Shown here: one piece after another, positions 1 to 13,082 of the stretch
Numbering within the stretch: the stretch's first letter is position 1
Layout of the letters: every line of letters begins with the position of its first letter
NCBI GenBank assembly: GCA_002914805.1
Contig: JXTB01000040.1
Location: forward strand, 871,997-935,996
Source: Parasponia andersonii
Lineage: Eukaryota > Streptophyta > Magnoliopsida > Rosales > Cannabaceae
Direction: 5' to 3'
DNA length: 64,000 nucleotides
Notes under the pieces: generated by a model
Told to the model about the DNA's origin: nothing
Seen by the model: only the letters and a program-made list of their open reading frames with translations
Database searches by the model: none
Program-made: the position numbers and the translations under genes

Positions 1-1720
1 AAAAAAATTATTTTTTCTCCTACACCTTACAACTCTAAACTCCATTGAAAAGAACTTTCTATTTTCTATTTGTAATGGGAAACACCTAAGTCTTCTTCAT
101 TTAAGTCTTATTCCAATTTTACTCGAATAATATAGGTATTCTGATAGCTTTCTTTAATTTTTTCAAGGAACACTTAACTCTTAGACTCTCATTCCAATTT
201 TCTGAATATTATCAGAAATTTAATATGATACCTTTGGTATACTTATCAGTTTACCACATGCAATGTGCTAAGATATCTATAATAATAATGAAAGTCTAAC
301 TCTTATTCTAATTTGACTAAGATACCCATGCTAACATTCCTAATTAGTCTAATTATTCTTTTTTTTTCTTTTTTAAAGAATGTCTAATTCTTTTTCCAAT
401 TTCTTGGATGTCATAGGTATTTGGTAAGACACATATAATATATATTTTTTAATTTCTAGATATTGTATGTAACCATATAAGGTACTAAGAGTAATTTTCT
501 TTTTTTTTGGAAATAAGATATCTGATAATCAGTAATCAAATGAGAGACTAACAGTATATAAGTGAGAGACTAATGATAACCAAGCGAAAGATCAATAAAT
601 CACTAAAATCGTTAAATCGTTAATTTTTTTCTCAATCTTAATTTTAATTTTACGATATTATTTTTATTTTGAAATGTGGAGTCTAAATATGATATTTCTG
701 AAAATCATAAACTCTTGGTACTTTTGAGAATCTATAAATTAAAACGGTATTTTTTTTAAAACTATAAAAAGACGCGTCAGGTCTGATGCGTGTCAGATTA
801 GATATACAAATATTTAAAATAATGCGTTTAAAGCACAAAAAAGAAGAATCATACTCACACCGTTAAAACGTACTATATTAATCTGTTTTGATTACCTTTT
901 ACCAAAAAAAAAAAAAAACAAAGACACAAGATTTTTTTTCTCTCATCAGTGAAAGCATGTGTGTGGTTTGGCTTTACTTTTGGGTTAAATATACTAATCT
1001 AATGGTTCCGAATTATATTAATTGTATTAATTTATTTTTAAAATTTTTAACTTACAAAGAAATAATTTATGAATTATGTAATTATTATAGCAATAATTTT
1101 TTTTGTTACAAACTATTTATATTTTAACAGAAAATAATCATAAACAAAGCACATAAAGTATTATTTATTTTTTGAGTTAGAATGTTATTGTTAACTCTAA
1201 TTACTAAGCTATGCATTTTATATAAGATTCATTTTTATTAAAAATTTAATAATTAGTGGGAAAAAATAGTCATTGTTATAATAATCGTATAAGTCTTAGT
1301 AGTCTATTATATAAGTTAAAATTCAAAATATCACTTTTTATCACAATTACTAAATCACGTGTTCTGTAATAACTTATTTCTGAGAAATATTTAACAGTTT
1401 ATGACAAAAAAATCATTATTGTAATAATAACATAATTCAGAAATTGTTATTATGCAGGTTGAAAATTGAGAGGATTAAGAAGTACTATAGATATAATTTA
1501 GAACCTGTTAACATCGTTAACTCTTTACCTTTTACTTTTTTCTCTGTTTTTTTTTTTTTTTCCGTCTCCTCTACACCTTACACTTGAAGCTCCTAAACTC
1601 CATTAAAAAGAACCATCTAATTTCAGAAAAATTTTCATAATCCTATTGTGATTTGTGAAGTTGTATGTGTAGATCTTATATTCTTTTAAAAAAAAATTAA
1701 AACAAAATTCGGAAATTTTT
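1..1720. repeat. Degenerate dispersed/tandem repeat, no gene
   Basis: AT-rich sequence with no credible coding region. Positions 20-560 resemble 4590-5150 in the same orientation. Positions 530-860 resemble 11420-12040, including a shared block around 660-710 and 11870-11920. The first 60 bases recur in altered form at 1560-1620, suggesting a repeat unit of about 1.55 kb interrupted by the solo LTR that starts at 1721. Positions 1192-1962 are nearly identical to 30355-31120. The element family is not recognised. Confidence 0.6.
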
Positions 1721-4288
1721 TGTTACGACCAAAATTCTAAGGCCTTGACTTTTAGTAATTTTTAGTTGAAACAGTAATAAACAGTATTTTTCCAAAATTT
1801 CAGAAAATCGAGTACTAGAGGCTTAAAATTATATTTCTCACAAGTAAGTAAAATTTAAGTTAAAGAAACCTCTCATTAATATAGATTTTCAAGAAAATAC
1901 TCCATTCAAAGTTTAGAGGAATTCCAACTAATTTATTTAGAAAATTTTCATTAATTTTAAAATTTTATTTTTTTTTAGGGAATCCATTATTTAAAATTTG
2001 GAGGAAAAATCTAACTAATTAATTTAGAAATATTTTTAAATTCATAACATTTAGAGAAATGAGTTAAATTAAAACCTTAGGTCCATTGTTCAAATAATCT
2101 ACATAAAATCATTTGTGTTTCTAAGTACTCAATTTAATAGCAATATCATCCTCATACATCACTTAGTAAATATACTACTATTGGCTAAATAAATTTGATT
2201 TAAAAAGAAAAATGATACAAAATATGTACCAACCAATAAAGATGTGGGAAATGACACACATATGTCAAACAACCTTGACAAGCCACTAAGACAATGTCCC
2301 CAAAATAAATCAACAACTAAAAGTGAGAATAAATAAGGAGGGTGAGCACATGAATGCTCAGTGGAGAATCGATTACAAGTTTTTATATATAAGAAAATAT
2401 ACGCACGTTGAAGGTCCTACATGGTTAGTGTTCTATTTCAAACAGTTCACAAAACTCAAGTGGAAATCATAATCCAACAGTTCAAACATTCCAAACCATT
2501 GTAAAATATCTATCAAAACCAGTACATATTTATTCAAGCCAACATATAACCATGTATGCAATCATGATGTCTGAAGTGTCCTAGTAGATTACTCGTAAGT
2601 CTGAGTCACCTAAAGAGGCATCGTAAGTCTGACGGCCGCATAAGTATATAAGTGTATACAAATACTATATGAATGACATAATAAGGATATGCACCATTTC
2701 TACAAAATTTCAAAATAACTATACATTATTCTTTAATAAAATCACTTTAATTCTCAAAACTGAATTCTCAAACCATTTTGGATTTTCTAAAAATTTTGGC
2801 ATTATAATAGTTATTTTTTTTAGCAAAACCCAAAAATCTAATTTCTTGCAGAAAACAATCCAAAATAAAATATATGACACGCCAACCAGTGTGACATATC
2901 TCCAAGGTAATTTATATTTCAAATCATGTCAAAAATAGACATAAACACAATTTTTATAGATTATTTCATGAAATTCTATATTTATTTAAAATATGTAAAA
3001 TTCGTAAATTAAATTAATTTTAGAATCAAGTAATCGAATTCTTACCTCGAATTGGTAGTTATAATGAGATGGCGATGTTAGAAAAATCTTCTATTGATCA
3101 GTTGGTTGTTCAAACGCTCGTTTCCAGATTTTGTCACGTTCACTTGAAAAGTTGAATTTTCAAACGGAGCCTCAAAAATATTGGGTAGACATTAATTTTG
3201 TCGAAAATGGGTCCTGGTGCAGGACCAACCCGTGGCACGCAAAACTATGCAATTCACGAGTTATTTTCTCGATTTTCATGCCACTTCAGAAAATAATGAT
3301 ATTTTGTATCAAAATTCATGTCCCGACCTCACTGAGTCCAAATTTGAAGTCAGAACTTATTTCGAGATCCCTAAAATTAAATGAGCTCAAAAATCTGAAA
3401 ATTATAAAAATATCACTTTTGGTAAATAATTAGAAAATGCCTTTTTCTTCAATTCGAAAATTCACTCACTCCCAAACTCCGTTTCAACATTTCAAAACCA
3501 TAAGTTTTCTTATTTCAACCACCTCTTTCACGTGGTATAATTTTCACGGGTAAAATATCTCAATTCCAAAATAATTACAAAAACACCACAAAAATTAAAT
3601 ATTATAAAATTACTATAGTGACGAGATTCTCACCGGAACTGAGTTAGAGATCGTGGATGGTCAAAAAAGATCGGCAACATCAAGAAGAGTCCAACGGTAT
3701 TAAAGTTGAGATGAATGGATACCAGCTGGCAAAATAGCAGCCGAAAAACCAAGAAGGTGGTGGAACTTTCAAGTGGCCGAATTTCGGTCCTCTGGTGACG
3801 AAATGAGGCAGCGACGGCTGCCGCTAGTTCGTTGGCAACTGGACGAGGGTGCAGGGTGGTACGTCGGGCAGTATGGTGGTCATAGCAACTTTAGATGAAT
3901 AGTACAATGGGGATGAGATTTCGAAAATTGCCGGGGACTTCGTAGGGGAAAAAAAGAGAACTTTGAGAGATTAATAGGTAATTTTTTGAAAACTGTAGAT
4001 GGTGAGGCATGTGTCAGTCTTTGGTTTGACCGAGTAACTTTTTGAAATTCTACTTTGGCCACAAATTCAAAAGATCTTTCACTTTAGTCCTTTTTTATTT
4101 ATTTTTAAGTCTTTAATTTTAATTTTTTCTTCATTTTTGCCTCAACGTACCTGGATCTTATATTGTCTAGATTCAACTCCAATAATTTAAAATCAAATAT
4201 TTCATATTTTTTTCAATTAAATCCGAAAATAAAAAATTACCAAAATGCCCTTTGCACCAAAATTACTTAAAAATTTTGGGATTTTACA
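1721..4288 (-). mobile_element. Solo LTR, family S, copy A (about 2.57 kb)
   Basis: On the plus strand the block starts with TGTTACGACC and ends with GGGATTTTACA, so it has the TG...CA ends of an LTR. Flanking pentamers are ttttt and ctttt, a possible degenerate target-site duplication. Two more copies with matching ends lie at 28678-32277 and 32700-42703, and a copy in the other orientation adjoins a gag remnant near 45.7-47.6 kb. That adjacency sets the true LTR orientation as minus here. No internal retrotransposon region lies next to it, hence solo LTR. The small open frames inside it, such as those around 2719-2922 and 3880-4062, are not genes. Confidence 0.7.
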
Positions 4289-6469
4289 CTTTTTCTTTCT
4301 TTTTTTTTTTCACTCACAACTTTTTGTAACTTTTTAAACCTTTTTTGCTCTCATTTTGACTTTTTCTCCTAATTTATTTTCTAGAGTATTTGCAGTGTTC
4401 TTTTTTGTTATTTTAACAATTGAAAATTTAATTGCACAATCACGCTTTTTTTGTGACATATGTCATGTTTTGATACAATTTATTCTTAAGTAAGATTTTG
4501 CTCACCTTTTGTTTCCCAAAAGTTTGCTTCCAATTTATCTAATGTACTGTGAGTAACCTATTAAGATACTATAATAATTTCATATTTTTTCTTTTTATTT
4601 TCTATTTGTAATAGAAAATACCTAAGTCTTATTCCAATTTTATCCAGATAGCATAGATATCCTTGTAGCTTTGTTTTTGTTTTTTTTTTTTGTTTTTTTT
4701 TTCAAAAAGAAAAATAAGAAACACTTAACTCCTAGACCCAATTTTTCGAATATTATGGGCAATTTAGAATGAGACCTCGGATATACTTACCCCATATAAT
4801 GTACTAAGATATCTATAATAATTTTTTTTTTCTTTTTATGACAAGAAGGAAAGTCTAAATCCCATTCCAGATTAGCTAGGTAGATACCTTTGGTAATATA
4901 CTAAATTATTCTTTTTTTATTAAGAATGTCCAACTCTCTTTCTAATTTCATGTCTCTTTCTAATTTCATGGATATGTCCAACTCTCTTTCTAATTTCATG
5001 GATATCATAGGTATTTGTAAGATATATATAAAATTATTTTTTTCAACTTTCTAGATATCATATATAACCTAATAAAATACTTAGAGTAATTTTTTTTCCT
5101 CAACAATAAGATACATGATCGCCAGTAATTAAGTAAGACTAATGATGTAAACTCCGAAAAAACCCTAGACTGGAAATATTAGTTTATTTACTATTAATTA
5201 TCACAATATTTTAATGTGAGTTTATTCTCTTGAAAAATGAATTTATTAAGTTTATTTTCTAGTCTAAAATTTTATTGTATATATTTGAACTCTTTGATCA
5301 TAGAAATTGAGTAGTTATATACTAATAAAGTTCTCGAATATGTTGCAGCGTAATACACATAAGAAAATCAAGTTGAACTATGTGCTTAGTTAGAAGTATA
5401 AATTATTTTACACCGAATATGACTATTGTTGTTAGTATAAAGTGGGCTTAGTTAATTATATTTACTATTAGGTTCTAAATTATTTAACTTCATTAATCAT
5501 TTATTTTCCCTAATAGGTAATAAGAAAGTTCAAATTGAAATTGTTAATATTCTTATAGGTAATTATCATTAGGCGTTAAATTTTTTAGTTCAATAATTAT
5601 TTATTTTGGCCTAACAAGTAATAGGAGAGCTCAAATTGAAGTAAATATTTCTAATACAAATGATAAGTTAAATATTCACAAGCAAAAAAAATAATAGTAT
5701 AGCCAATAAATAAAAGAATTAATAGTGTAGCCATTAACATATTTTACTTATATGTGTATACATTCATCAAGCCCATTATGCTAATGGAAAATAATGTAAA
5801 TGACCACTAACATACTTTATCTATATATTATCACTATTAAAATAAAAAAATTATTAATTATATTAGAAAAAAAATATAAAAAATTAGGTAAGTTATATGA
5901 TCATGCTTTAATTTAATTATTTGAATGGTATATCTATTATATAGATTTTATGGATATTAAATACAAATATGATATGATATTGCATTACTTTTATAGTGGA
6001 TGAGTATAATTAGATTTATAAATCAATTTAATTACTTGATCAAAAGATAAAAAATAAAAAAAAGGTCAGGTAAGTAGTGATTATTATTAATATTTTTGAA
6101 TTAATTTTTAATCGTATTTTATGTACACAATAAGCCTATAAATAAGATATTCTTTTATAAACAAATTCAAGTTCCTTAATTTGTTTTTCTCTATATCTCA
6201 AAGTTTCTATTCATCTACTGTGATTTCAAGTATTTCCTCTGAGCATTCTTCAAATTTCAAGAAAAAAGTAATTCTTAGAACTCCTAATCTTTTAAGATCT
6301 GTATATTTTATTGTTCTTAAATTCAAATTCAATCTATAACATATAGAGTTAAAAATCTTATTCAGGTCTGAAAGTTTTATGAGAAGACTTTCTATCTGTC
6401 TAGTTAATTTTTGGAAAGTTTTATTTTTATACACTACTCTTATATTTTTACAAAAACCTTTTAACACAA
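4289..6469. repeat. AT-rich intergenic with repeat copies
   Basis: Positions 4590-5150 are a second copy of the left-end repeat. About 5465-5545 and 5570-5645 form an imperfect tandem pair of roughly 100 bp, each ending in a block with a shared caaattgaa. The 100-codon open frame at 6207-6509 minus has biased composition and runs into the CACTA terminus, so it is not accepted as a gene. Confidence 0.45.
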
Positions 6470-9176
6470 CACTACAATAAATCAGACTTTTTCTGACACA
6501 TTGCTGCATCGGTAAAAGTCATGAAAATGTGTCAACAAAAGTATTTTGACTTTTGTCGACATATTTTTTTGTCAGCAACCATTATCGACGAATGTTTGTC
6601 GCTAAAAGTTCAGTACCTACAGAACTCACAATGCGCTGCCATAAAGTATTCTTGCCGACATATTTTTGACTTTTGCTGATGCAGTTGTTGCGTCTACAAA
6701 AATTTTGCATCAGTGAAAGATTGACCAAATTTGGACATTGATCAACTATTCTCCGATGTGAATACACGTCGAAAAAAGTAGACCTGTACCGACGCATTTT
6801 GCATTGAGAAAGGTATTTTTTAAAAAATATATATAAATTACAATTATCTTTGTTGACGCAAAAATGCATCAGAAAATGTTGCCAAGCTTATCAGGAAAAG
6901 TCTCAGAAAATTTTTAAAAAATGTATTTATTTGATGTTAAATTTTGAATAATTAATTTAAAACAAATAATAATTAAAGCTAAAAATACATTAATAACTAA
7001 AAAAATTAATTTTATTGAAAAAAATAACATAATTTGTTCGTAAAGTTACACGATTTATAAAATAAAGATGCAATATGAGTGATTGTAGCAAGCTGCCATG
7101 GTGTCTCGTTCTAGTGCTCAACCGTCCTGGTTCTTGGTAGCATTTTCCATTATTGTTGCCGAAGTGTGAATTTTTTTTTTTTTCAGAAAAAAGAAAGAGA
7201 AGAAAAGAAGAGAAAATAATTGAGTAAAGGCTAAGAATTAGTACCAACAACTCCATATCTGTACCACCATTCATTTCATGAAAAGTATCAGTATAGTACC
7301 AACAATGTAAATTCAGTGAACATGTTTACTGTTCTACTTAAAATAAAAAAAATTCTTAGAATAATATTATAGAAATCATTGATTGATAAAACCAATGAAA
7401 AGTCTGTTTTAGAAATAAAGCAATAGTAAATCACAACCGAAATTCAAACTCGAAGATTTCTGTCATAGTTCTGATTTGACAAAGAAGAACATGTCAATGT
7501 TTAATTACAAGATCCAAACACTTGAATCCAACTTAGGATTTTAAACATATCGTCTCCTGTAGTAGAGAATACAATGGTAAAAGGAACAATCTTAAAAATC
7601 TAATTTAAAACACCAAGATTATGAAGGAGAGCTTTATGAAAATCCATTAACAAAAAAAAAAAAAAAAAATCCTAGTTCAAGAACATGGATGTTACAAGAC
7701 TGTATACCTGAGGATCCCAGCAGGATTGATCTAGAGCAGGACATTACCTTCCTTCAAGCAACTCTTGCAGCAGCTCCTATGTCTTCCAAGTCAAATTCAC
7801 TATCAACATTGAGAAAAACGCCTTTTTGTATACCTAAAACTAAATCCTCCACAAGTTTTAGTTTTTCTTTTTCTTCACAAAGTGCTGAACAAAAACAAAA
7901 AGAAACACAAAGAAAAATACGTGTTGGAAAGGAGGAGGGAATATGGGTGTGAGAGAGATGTATAGATATAGAACTGGTAATAGGATAAGGGATGACAATT
8001 TTACCCACCAACCCGTTTACACTTACGCGGCTGTTCGGAGTAAACGAGGGCGGGTATTAAATGAAAAATCTGATTCTAGTATGAGTATAGGTGGTACTCG
8101 GCCTGATTAGTTTTACATACTAAAAACAGATATATATATATATATATTAAGTATATGTATAGTTTAAGTGAAATATTGCACTATTTTGGTCTATAAACTA
8201 TTAAAATATTAAAATAAAATTTTCAAAAATAAAATAAAAATTTATTATTTTCCTCGTAAAATATTTATTGTGAATACCCTTTTTCATTGATATCAATTTT
8301 TTCATTAAAAAAAACAATCACTAAAGGAAAGTTATATAATGCCTATATTATAGCTGAATAGGCAGAAATATTTGGTCAAATTACATATGCCATTGCCATA
8401 TTAGTAAAGAAAAGTTACATTAACTTTAAAATATAATCTTTCAATTTATATTGACATGTCAATATCTTCTAAATAATCAAAATACTTATTATGTCCATGT
8501 CATCTCTAAACATGTTCACCTATGCTATATTTAGCTAAATCACCTACATATTTCATCTTCAACTAAAGTCATATATGGTGACACATATGCTAAAAATAAA
8601 GATAAAATAAAAATAAAAATGATAAAATAAAGATAAAAAATAAAAATACTAGACTTTTACTGACACAACAACAATGTGTCGGCAAAGGTATTTCTAAATT
8701 TTACATAAAAATAAATAGACACCTAAAATTCACCTTTCGTTGGGGATGTTTTTGGGAGACAACCCTTTGTCGACGCAAAGGTAATAATGTTTCGGCAAAG
8801 GGTATAGATAATGAAAAATAAAAAGTTGAAAATAAATATAGTTAATTTTTGCTAACATAACAACAACAATGCACTGGTAAAGATAAATTTTATGTAAAAG
8901 TAAGTACGCACCCAAAATTTATTTTTTGCAGTAGATTTTCTTGGAAGGCAATCTTTTGCCAACGCAAAGGCAATAATACATCAGAAAAGGGTAAAAAAAA
9001 TCCGAGAATTTTATGCGCCAAATATTTTCCGACGTGCAATCCGCTGAAAAATACACATCATGCAGTTTTTTTTTTGGATACATATCCCGACAAGTAGCTC
9101 TATACTCGTCGGCAAAACATACTTTTATCTACGTATTATTTTTGGTACGTCGGCAAAAGTAACATTTCTTGAAGTG
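6470..9176. mobile_element. Non-autonomous CACTA-type DNA transposon (CACTA-1)
   Basis: The left end reads CACTACAATAAATC and the right end TTTCTTGAAGTG, close to the inverted CACTACAA...TTGTAGTG termini of En/Spm elements. The flanking triplets caa and taa fit a 3-bp target-site duplication with one change. Both subterminal regions (6480-6880 and 8650-9160) carry many short direct and inverted motifs around GACGCA, GTCGGCAAAAG and CTTTTGCCGAC, as expected of transposase-binding subterminal repeats. No transposase was found in its 2.7 kb. It contains an apparent captured host exon at 7708-7884. Confidence 0.72.
7708..7884 (-). pseudogene. Captured exon fragment of diaminopimelate decarboxylase (LysA-like)
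   Basis: The minus-strand frame gives EDLVLGIQKGVFLNVDSEFD followed by LEDIGAAARVA, which closely resembles the plant plastid diaminopimelate decarboxylase segment around VDSEFDLENI. After a TGA stop and small frame changes the reading continues as a degraded match to the family's VNVLLRINPDVDPQ stretch. It stops exactly at CCTCAG/GTATAC, a good exon/intron donor at 7708/7707. A matching acceptor (TTCAG) can be placed near 7885. Flanking intron-like sequence therefore seems to have been copied with the exon. In plants the enzyme makes lysine from meso-diaminopimelate; this fragment cannot. It sits in the middle of CACTA-1, so transposon-mediated capture is the simplest reading. The family assignment is from recall of conserved motifs, not from a search. 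Confidence 0.6.
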
Positions 9177-12100
9177 TAAGTTGATCGTTACTTAAGATTA
9201 GCTATAAAATAGATTTTATATATTTGGTTCAAAAATTTCAACAGGTAAATAATTTTAGTTTGGATTCAAATTTTGAATACATATTCATATATATTTTAGG
9301 ATAATTTCTAGAAAGTTTCATAATTTTTGAATATGAATAGAACTGATTGTCGTAATACACATTATTTTCATGTTCCAAATGCTAAGATGAATTCTAAGGC
9401 ATAATTATCAGCAATTAAAGTACTATGAAATAGTCTATTTTAGAATTCCTAAATTTTATACATATTTTATAATGTGTTAATGATATACCTTTGAAATTTT
9501 ATATTTGTTTGATACATAAAATATTCCTAAAAATTCAATCATTCTCGTTTAGTCATACCTTTTACAATTTTATTATATTACAAACTCTAAATTAGAAATT
9601 TTAAAAATGGTGATAAATGATGCTTATAAATTATAAACAATTTTCTTTAGATTTATGTTTATGTCATTAGAATTCATGTGAATTTTCAAAATGAATAGAA
9701 TTACAGAATATGAAATTTCTTAAGTATGTATTACATGCCAAAATGCCACAATTTTGATTATGACGTGAAATATGATTTTAAGATTTATATTGTGGATATT
9801 TTCAAATATATAAAATATTTTTCATATGAACATTGACAGTATGTGTTGATATATGAAATGAATATTGATGTATGAATGATAAACAAAAAAGATAAAAAAA
9901 GAAGCACGTAGTTACATCAAGGTTAAGTATATGGTATTTCACTACAAGTATAAAGAAAATTTTCTTAGGACTTAAAGTAAGTACAATCTCACCAACAAGA
10001 TAGATAGTTTTAAAAGTGTGTTCTTTGTTTAAATATGAATGCCTGAAATAATTAAAGGTGACATCTTGCCTATGTTTTGAATAATCATATGACTTGTATA
10101 AGATATGACATACACATATGAAAAATATGTGTCTCGAGTGACGTTAAAGTAATATATGCTTACCTTACATTGTCATGATTGATTAGACACGAAAAACATA
10201 TTTCAACTAATGAAAATACTAAGATAAAGAAATATGAAATTGGGTTTGATATTAAAACATATCCACTTAAGTTAAAGAGGAGACTATATAAGGAAAAAAA
10301 ACCTAATGGTATTATATCAATCTCCACTTAGCGACGATTTCCGATAGAAGATAAGACTAATCTCTATTAAGTGACAATTCTCGAGGAAAATATATTAAGT
10401 TTATGATTGTAGATGTTTTTACTAGAGTCCATTTCCTAATTGTCCATTGGTTGAAAAATACTCGGTACCTACACTAGAGCCCATTAAAAAGATAAAAGAT
10501 TTTATGATAACATATGAGATAAAAGATTTCTTCAAGAAATATAAGTTGAAAGATATCATAAAAAGGAAAAATTTGAATTTCATAAAATACTATTTGTATG
10601 AAACATTTTGTGAGGTTTAAATCATACTTAGTAAGCGAAAGCTTACATTGTATAAATATCCATGTTGTAGGTACTAATGGTAAAAAACTTTTATTTTGAC
10701 CAATAGATTAACTAGAACTGAGGCAAGGATAGATGCAATGTATGGGCCCTAGGATATCATCGTTATCATTAATTTTGCATATGTTTCCTTCTCTTTAAAA
10801 CGAGACAATTTATTTAAATATGTAAACTTAAGTTATATGTTTCCTTAAGTTAATAGTGAAATAATATATTTAAATAGGCAATCTTAATTTGGAGTTTAAT
10901 TATGCCTCTAAGACTAAGTACTCATTTTTCTGTATATAGTTTGACGAAGTTAAACTTTCGTTATATTTTGTTTAAATATCCCTCTATGGAATAATATATA
11001 TGATTTTGAAATATGTTTTCAATAATTAGTAGTTTTTAAATAAATATTTTTCAATAGCTAATATTTTGATTTGAATAAATATAAGACTAAATAGACTTTG
11101 TCAAAATGACCTAAATCTGTCTAAAGATAACTTGAAACTTAAGAGGCTCACTTGTAACTCCCTTCTTCAATTGAGAGCCATTTTAGTCATGCATAATTTA
11201 AATCAAAAAAATAAAATAATATTTTTTTAAACAATTTATTTAAATTTTTTAACATATCATTTAGAGTAAATGATTAACCATCTTGACAAGAATGTATATA
11301 TAAAAAAATCATAAAATTTTAAAATCTAAGTTTATGATTTTTAAAATAAAATAAGTTAAGAACATGCGTAAATAATGGTCCGAAAAGTTAGGTTGTCATA
11401 AATAGTATGAAAGTTCAGGACTAGTGGTGAACAAATGAGAGACCGCCAATAAGTCACTAAAATCAGCCATTGAAAAATAAATAAATCCACTAGGATACAT
11501 TGAAAAAATATATAGAGTTACATAAGTTTAGTATTGGTACCTTGAATAGATACTAAATAATGAAAAATATTTATGCTATATAATTATTAATTTAAACAAT
11601 AAAAGAAAAAACTTTAGATATATGCTTAGTAGTTTACTATAAACTAGAAATAATACTATTTTAAGATAAAAAAATGATTATGGTAACCAGAACAGATACT
11701 TTGGTTAAATTTCTTTTTCTCCAAGATTAGTTTACCAAAATTAATTAGTTTGGATACCATATTATCCATTCTAGAGTTATTTTTTGCCACAAAAAATTAT
11801 TCATTTATTTGGTTATTATAAGTTATTTTGTAAGCTTTTCTCAATCATAAATTTAATTTTACCATATTTATATTTTGAAATGTGGAGTGTAAATATGATA
11901 TTTCTGAAAATCATAAACTCAAAAATGGTACTTTTGAGAATCTATCAAAAAAAGGATGCATCAGGCCTGACGCATGTCAGATAGATTTAAATATATTTAA
12001 AATAATATATTTAATGCACAATAAAGAAGAATCGTTCTCACCCCTGCATAAAATAAGTTTTAAAAAATTATAGCCTTTATTCTCTTTTTCTTTTTAAAAA

Positions 12101-12906
12101 AAAATTTATCCGTGGCTGGATAGGTAGTGCCTTAATCTCCAACTTCAACTTTTCTTCTCTTCTTTTCCGTGATTTCTTTTGAGTACGAGGGGCTTTTCCT
12201 TTTTTTTTTTTTTTTCCTCCCTAATTTTCTAATAAGTCTAAATATAAATTTCATTGTAATTCTACGTTAGTGTGAATTTTGTACAGCTAAATTTTGGATT
12301 TGTGTAGATTTTAAATTCTATTTACTAAATTTTGAATCTGAAATTTTTTTATTTGATTTAGATCTATAATGTGGGTGAATTTCAACGGACGTAGATCTCA
12401 TTTATTATTAGAATCATAGTCTACCTATCAAAAACGTAGTCTATTAATAGGTGAAGGTAATTGTCTACTGATAATCCTTATTATCTTCTTCTCGTTCAGA
12501 ATTATAGTAGCCTATAATTTTTGATATTGTTGTGTTTGTAATCCATTTTTCATCTACTCTTTGAGGAGTTTAAAATTATAATCCTATGTATTTATATTAT
12601 AATTGAATTATTTTAACTTTTATTAATATTATTTCCTTAAAGAACTTAGTTTTATTCCAAAAAAAAGAGGACTGATCGTATTTTTTCAAAGGTATTCCCA
12701 AAAGTAGTCCTTGTTTAATTTTTTTTTTTTTTTATCTAATCTTGGATTAGAAATATGTATTTCTCCTTAAATTTTACATTTATAGATGTGCCCCTAAAAA
12801 TCTAAAATTATACACATGCCTCCACTCAACCCTTAAATTTTAATTAAAAAAATTGGGTCTGAAATCTAGATGTTTTCTAGGGTATTTTCATATATAAAAA
12901 CTTAAG
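9177..12906. other. AT-rich intergenic; repeat copy at 11420-12040
   Basis: No credible gene. Positions 11420-12040 repeat the block at 530-860. The overlapping frames at 11784-11984 and 11882-12073 lie inside that repeat and are rejected. Around 10320-10560 are short stretches that could be retrotransposon coding remnants, but I cannot assign them. Confidence 0.4.
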
Positions 12907-13082
12907 TAATACTATAAGACACCAGTAGTGTCTAGTACCATAATGACGTACTTGTCTATTACTAAATGATTTTAATTAATAAATTGGATCCCACTTAAGT
13001 TTTACTTAAATTATAATCATGATTAACTAGTAATACTAACACATTATGTAATTCCGGATACTACTAGTACCTTATAGTATTA
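12907..13082. mobile_element. MITE with 25-bp terminal inverted repeats
   Basis: The left end (TAATACTATAAGACACCAGT...) and the reverse complement of the right end (TAATACTATAAGGTACTAGT...) match over about 25 bases with few differences. They enclose 126 bp of AT-rich DNA without coding capacity, 176 bp in all. The target-site duplication is unclear, so the superfamily is not assigned. Confidence 0.7.
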
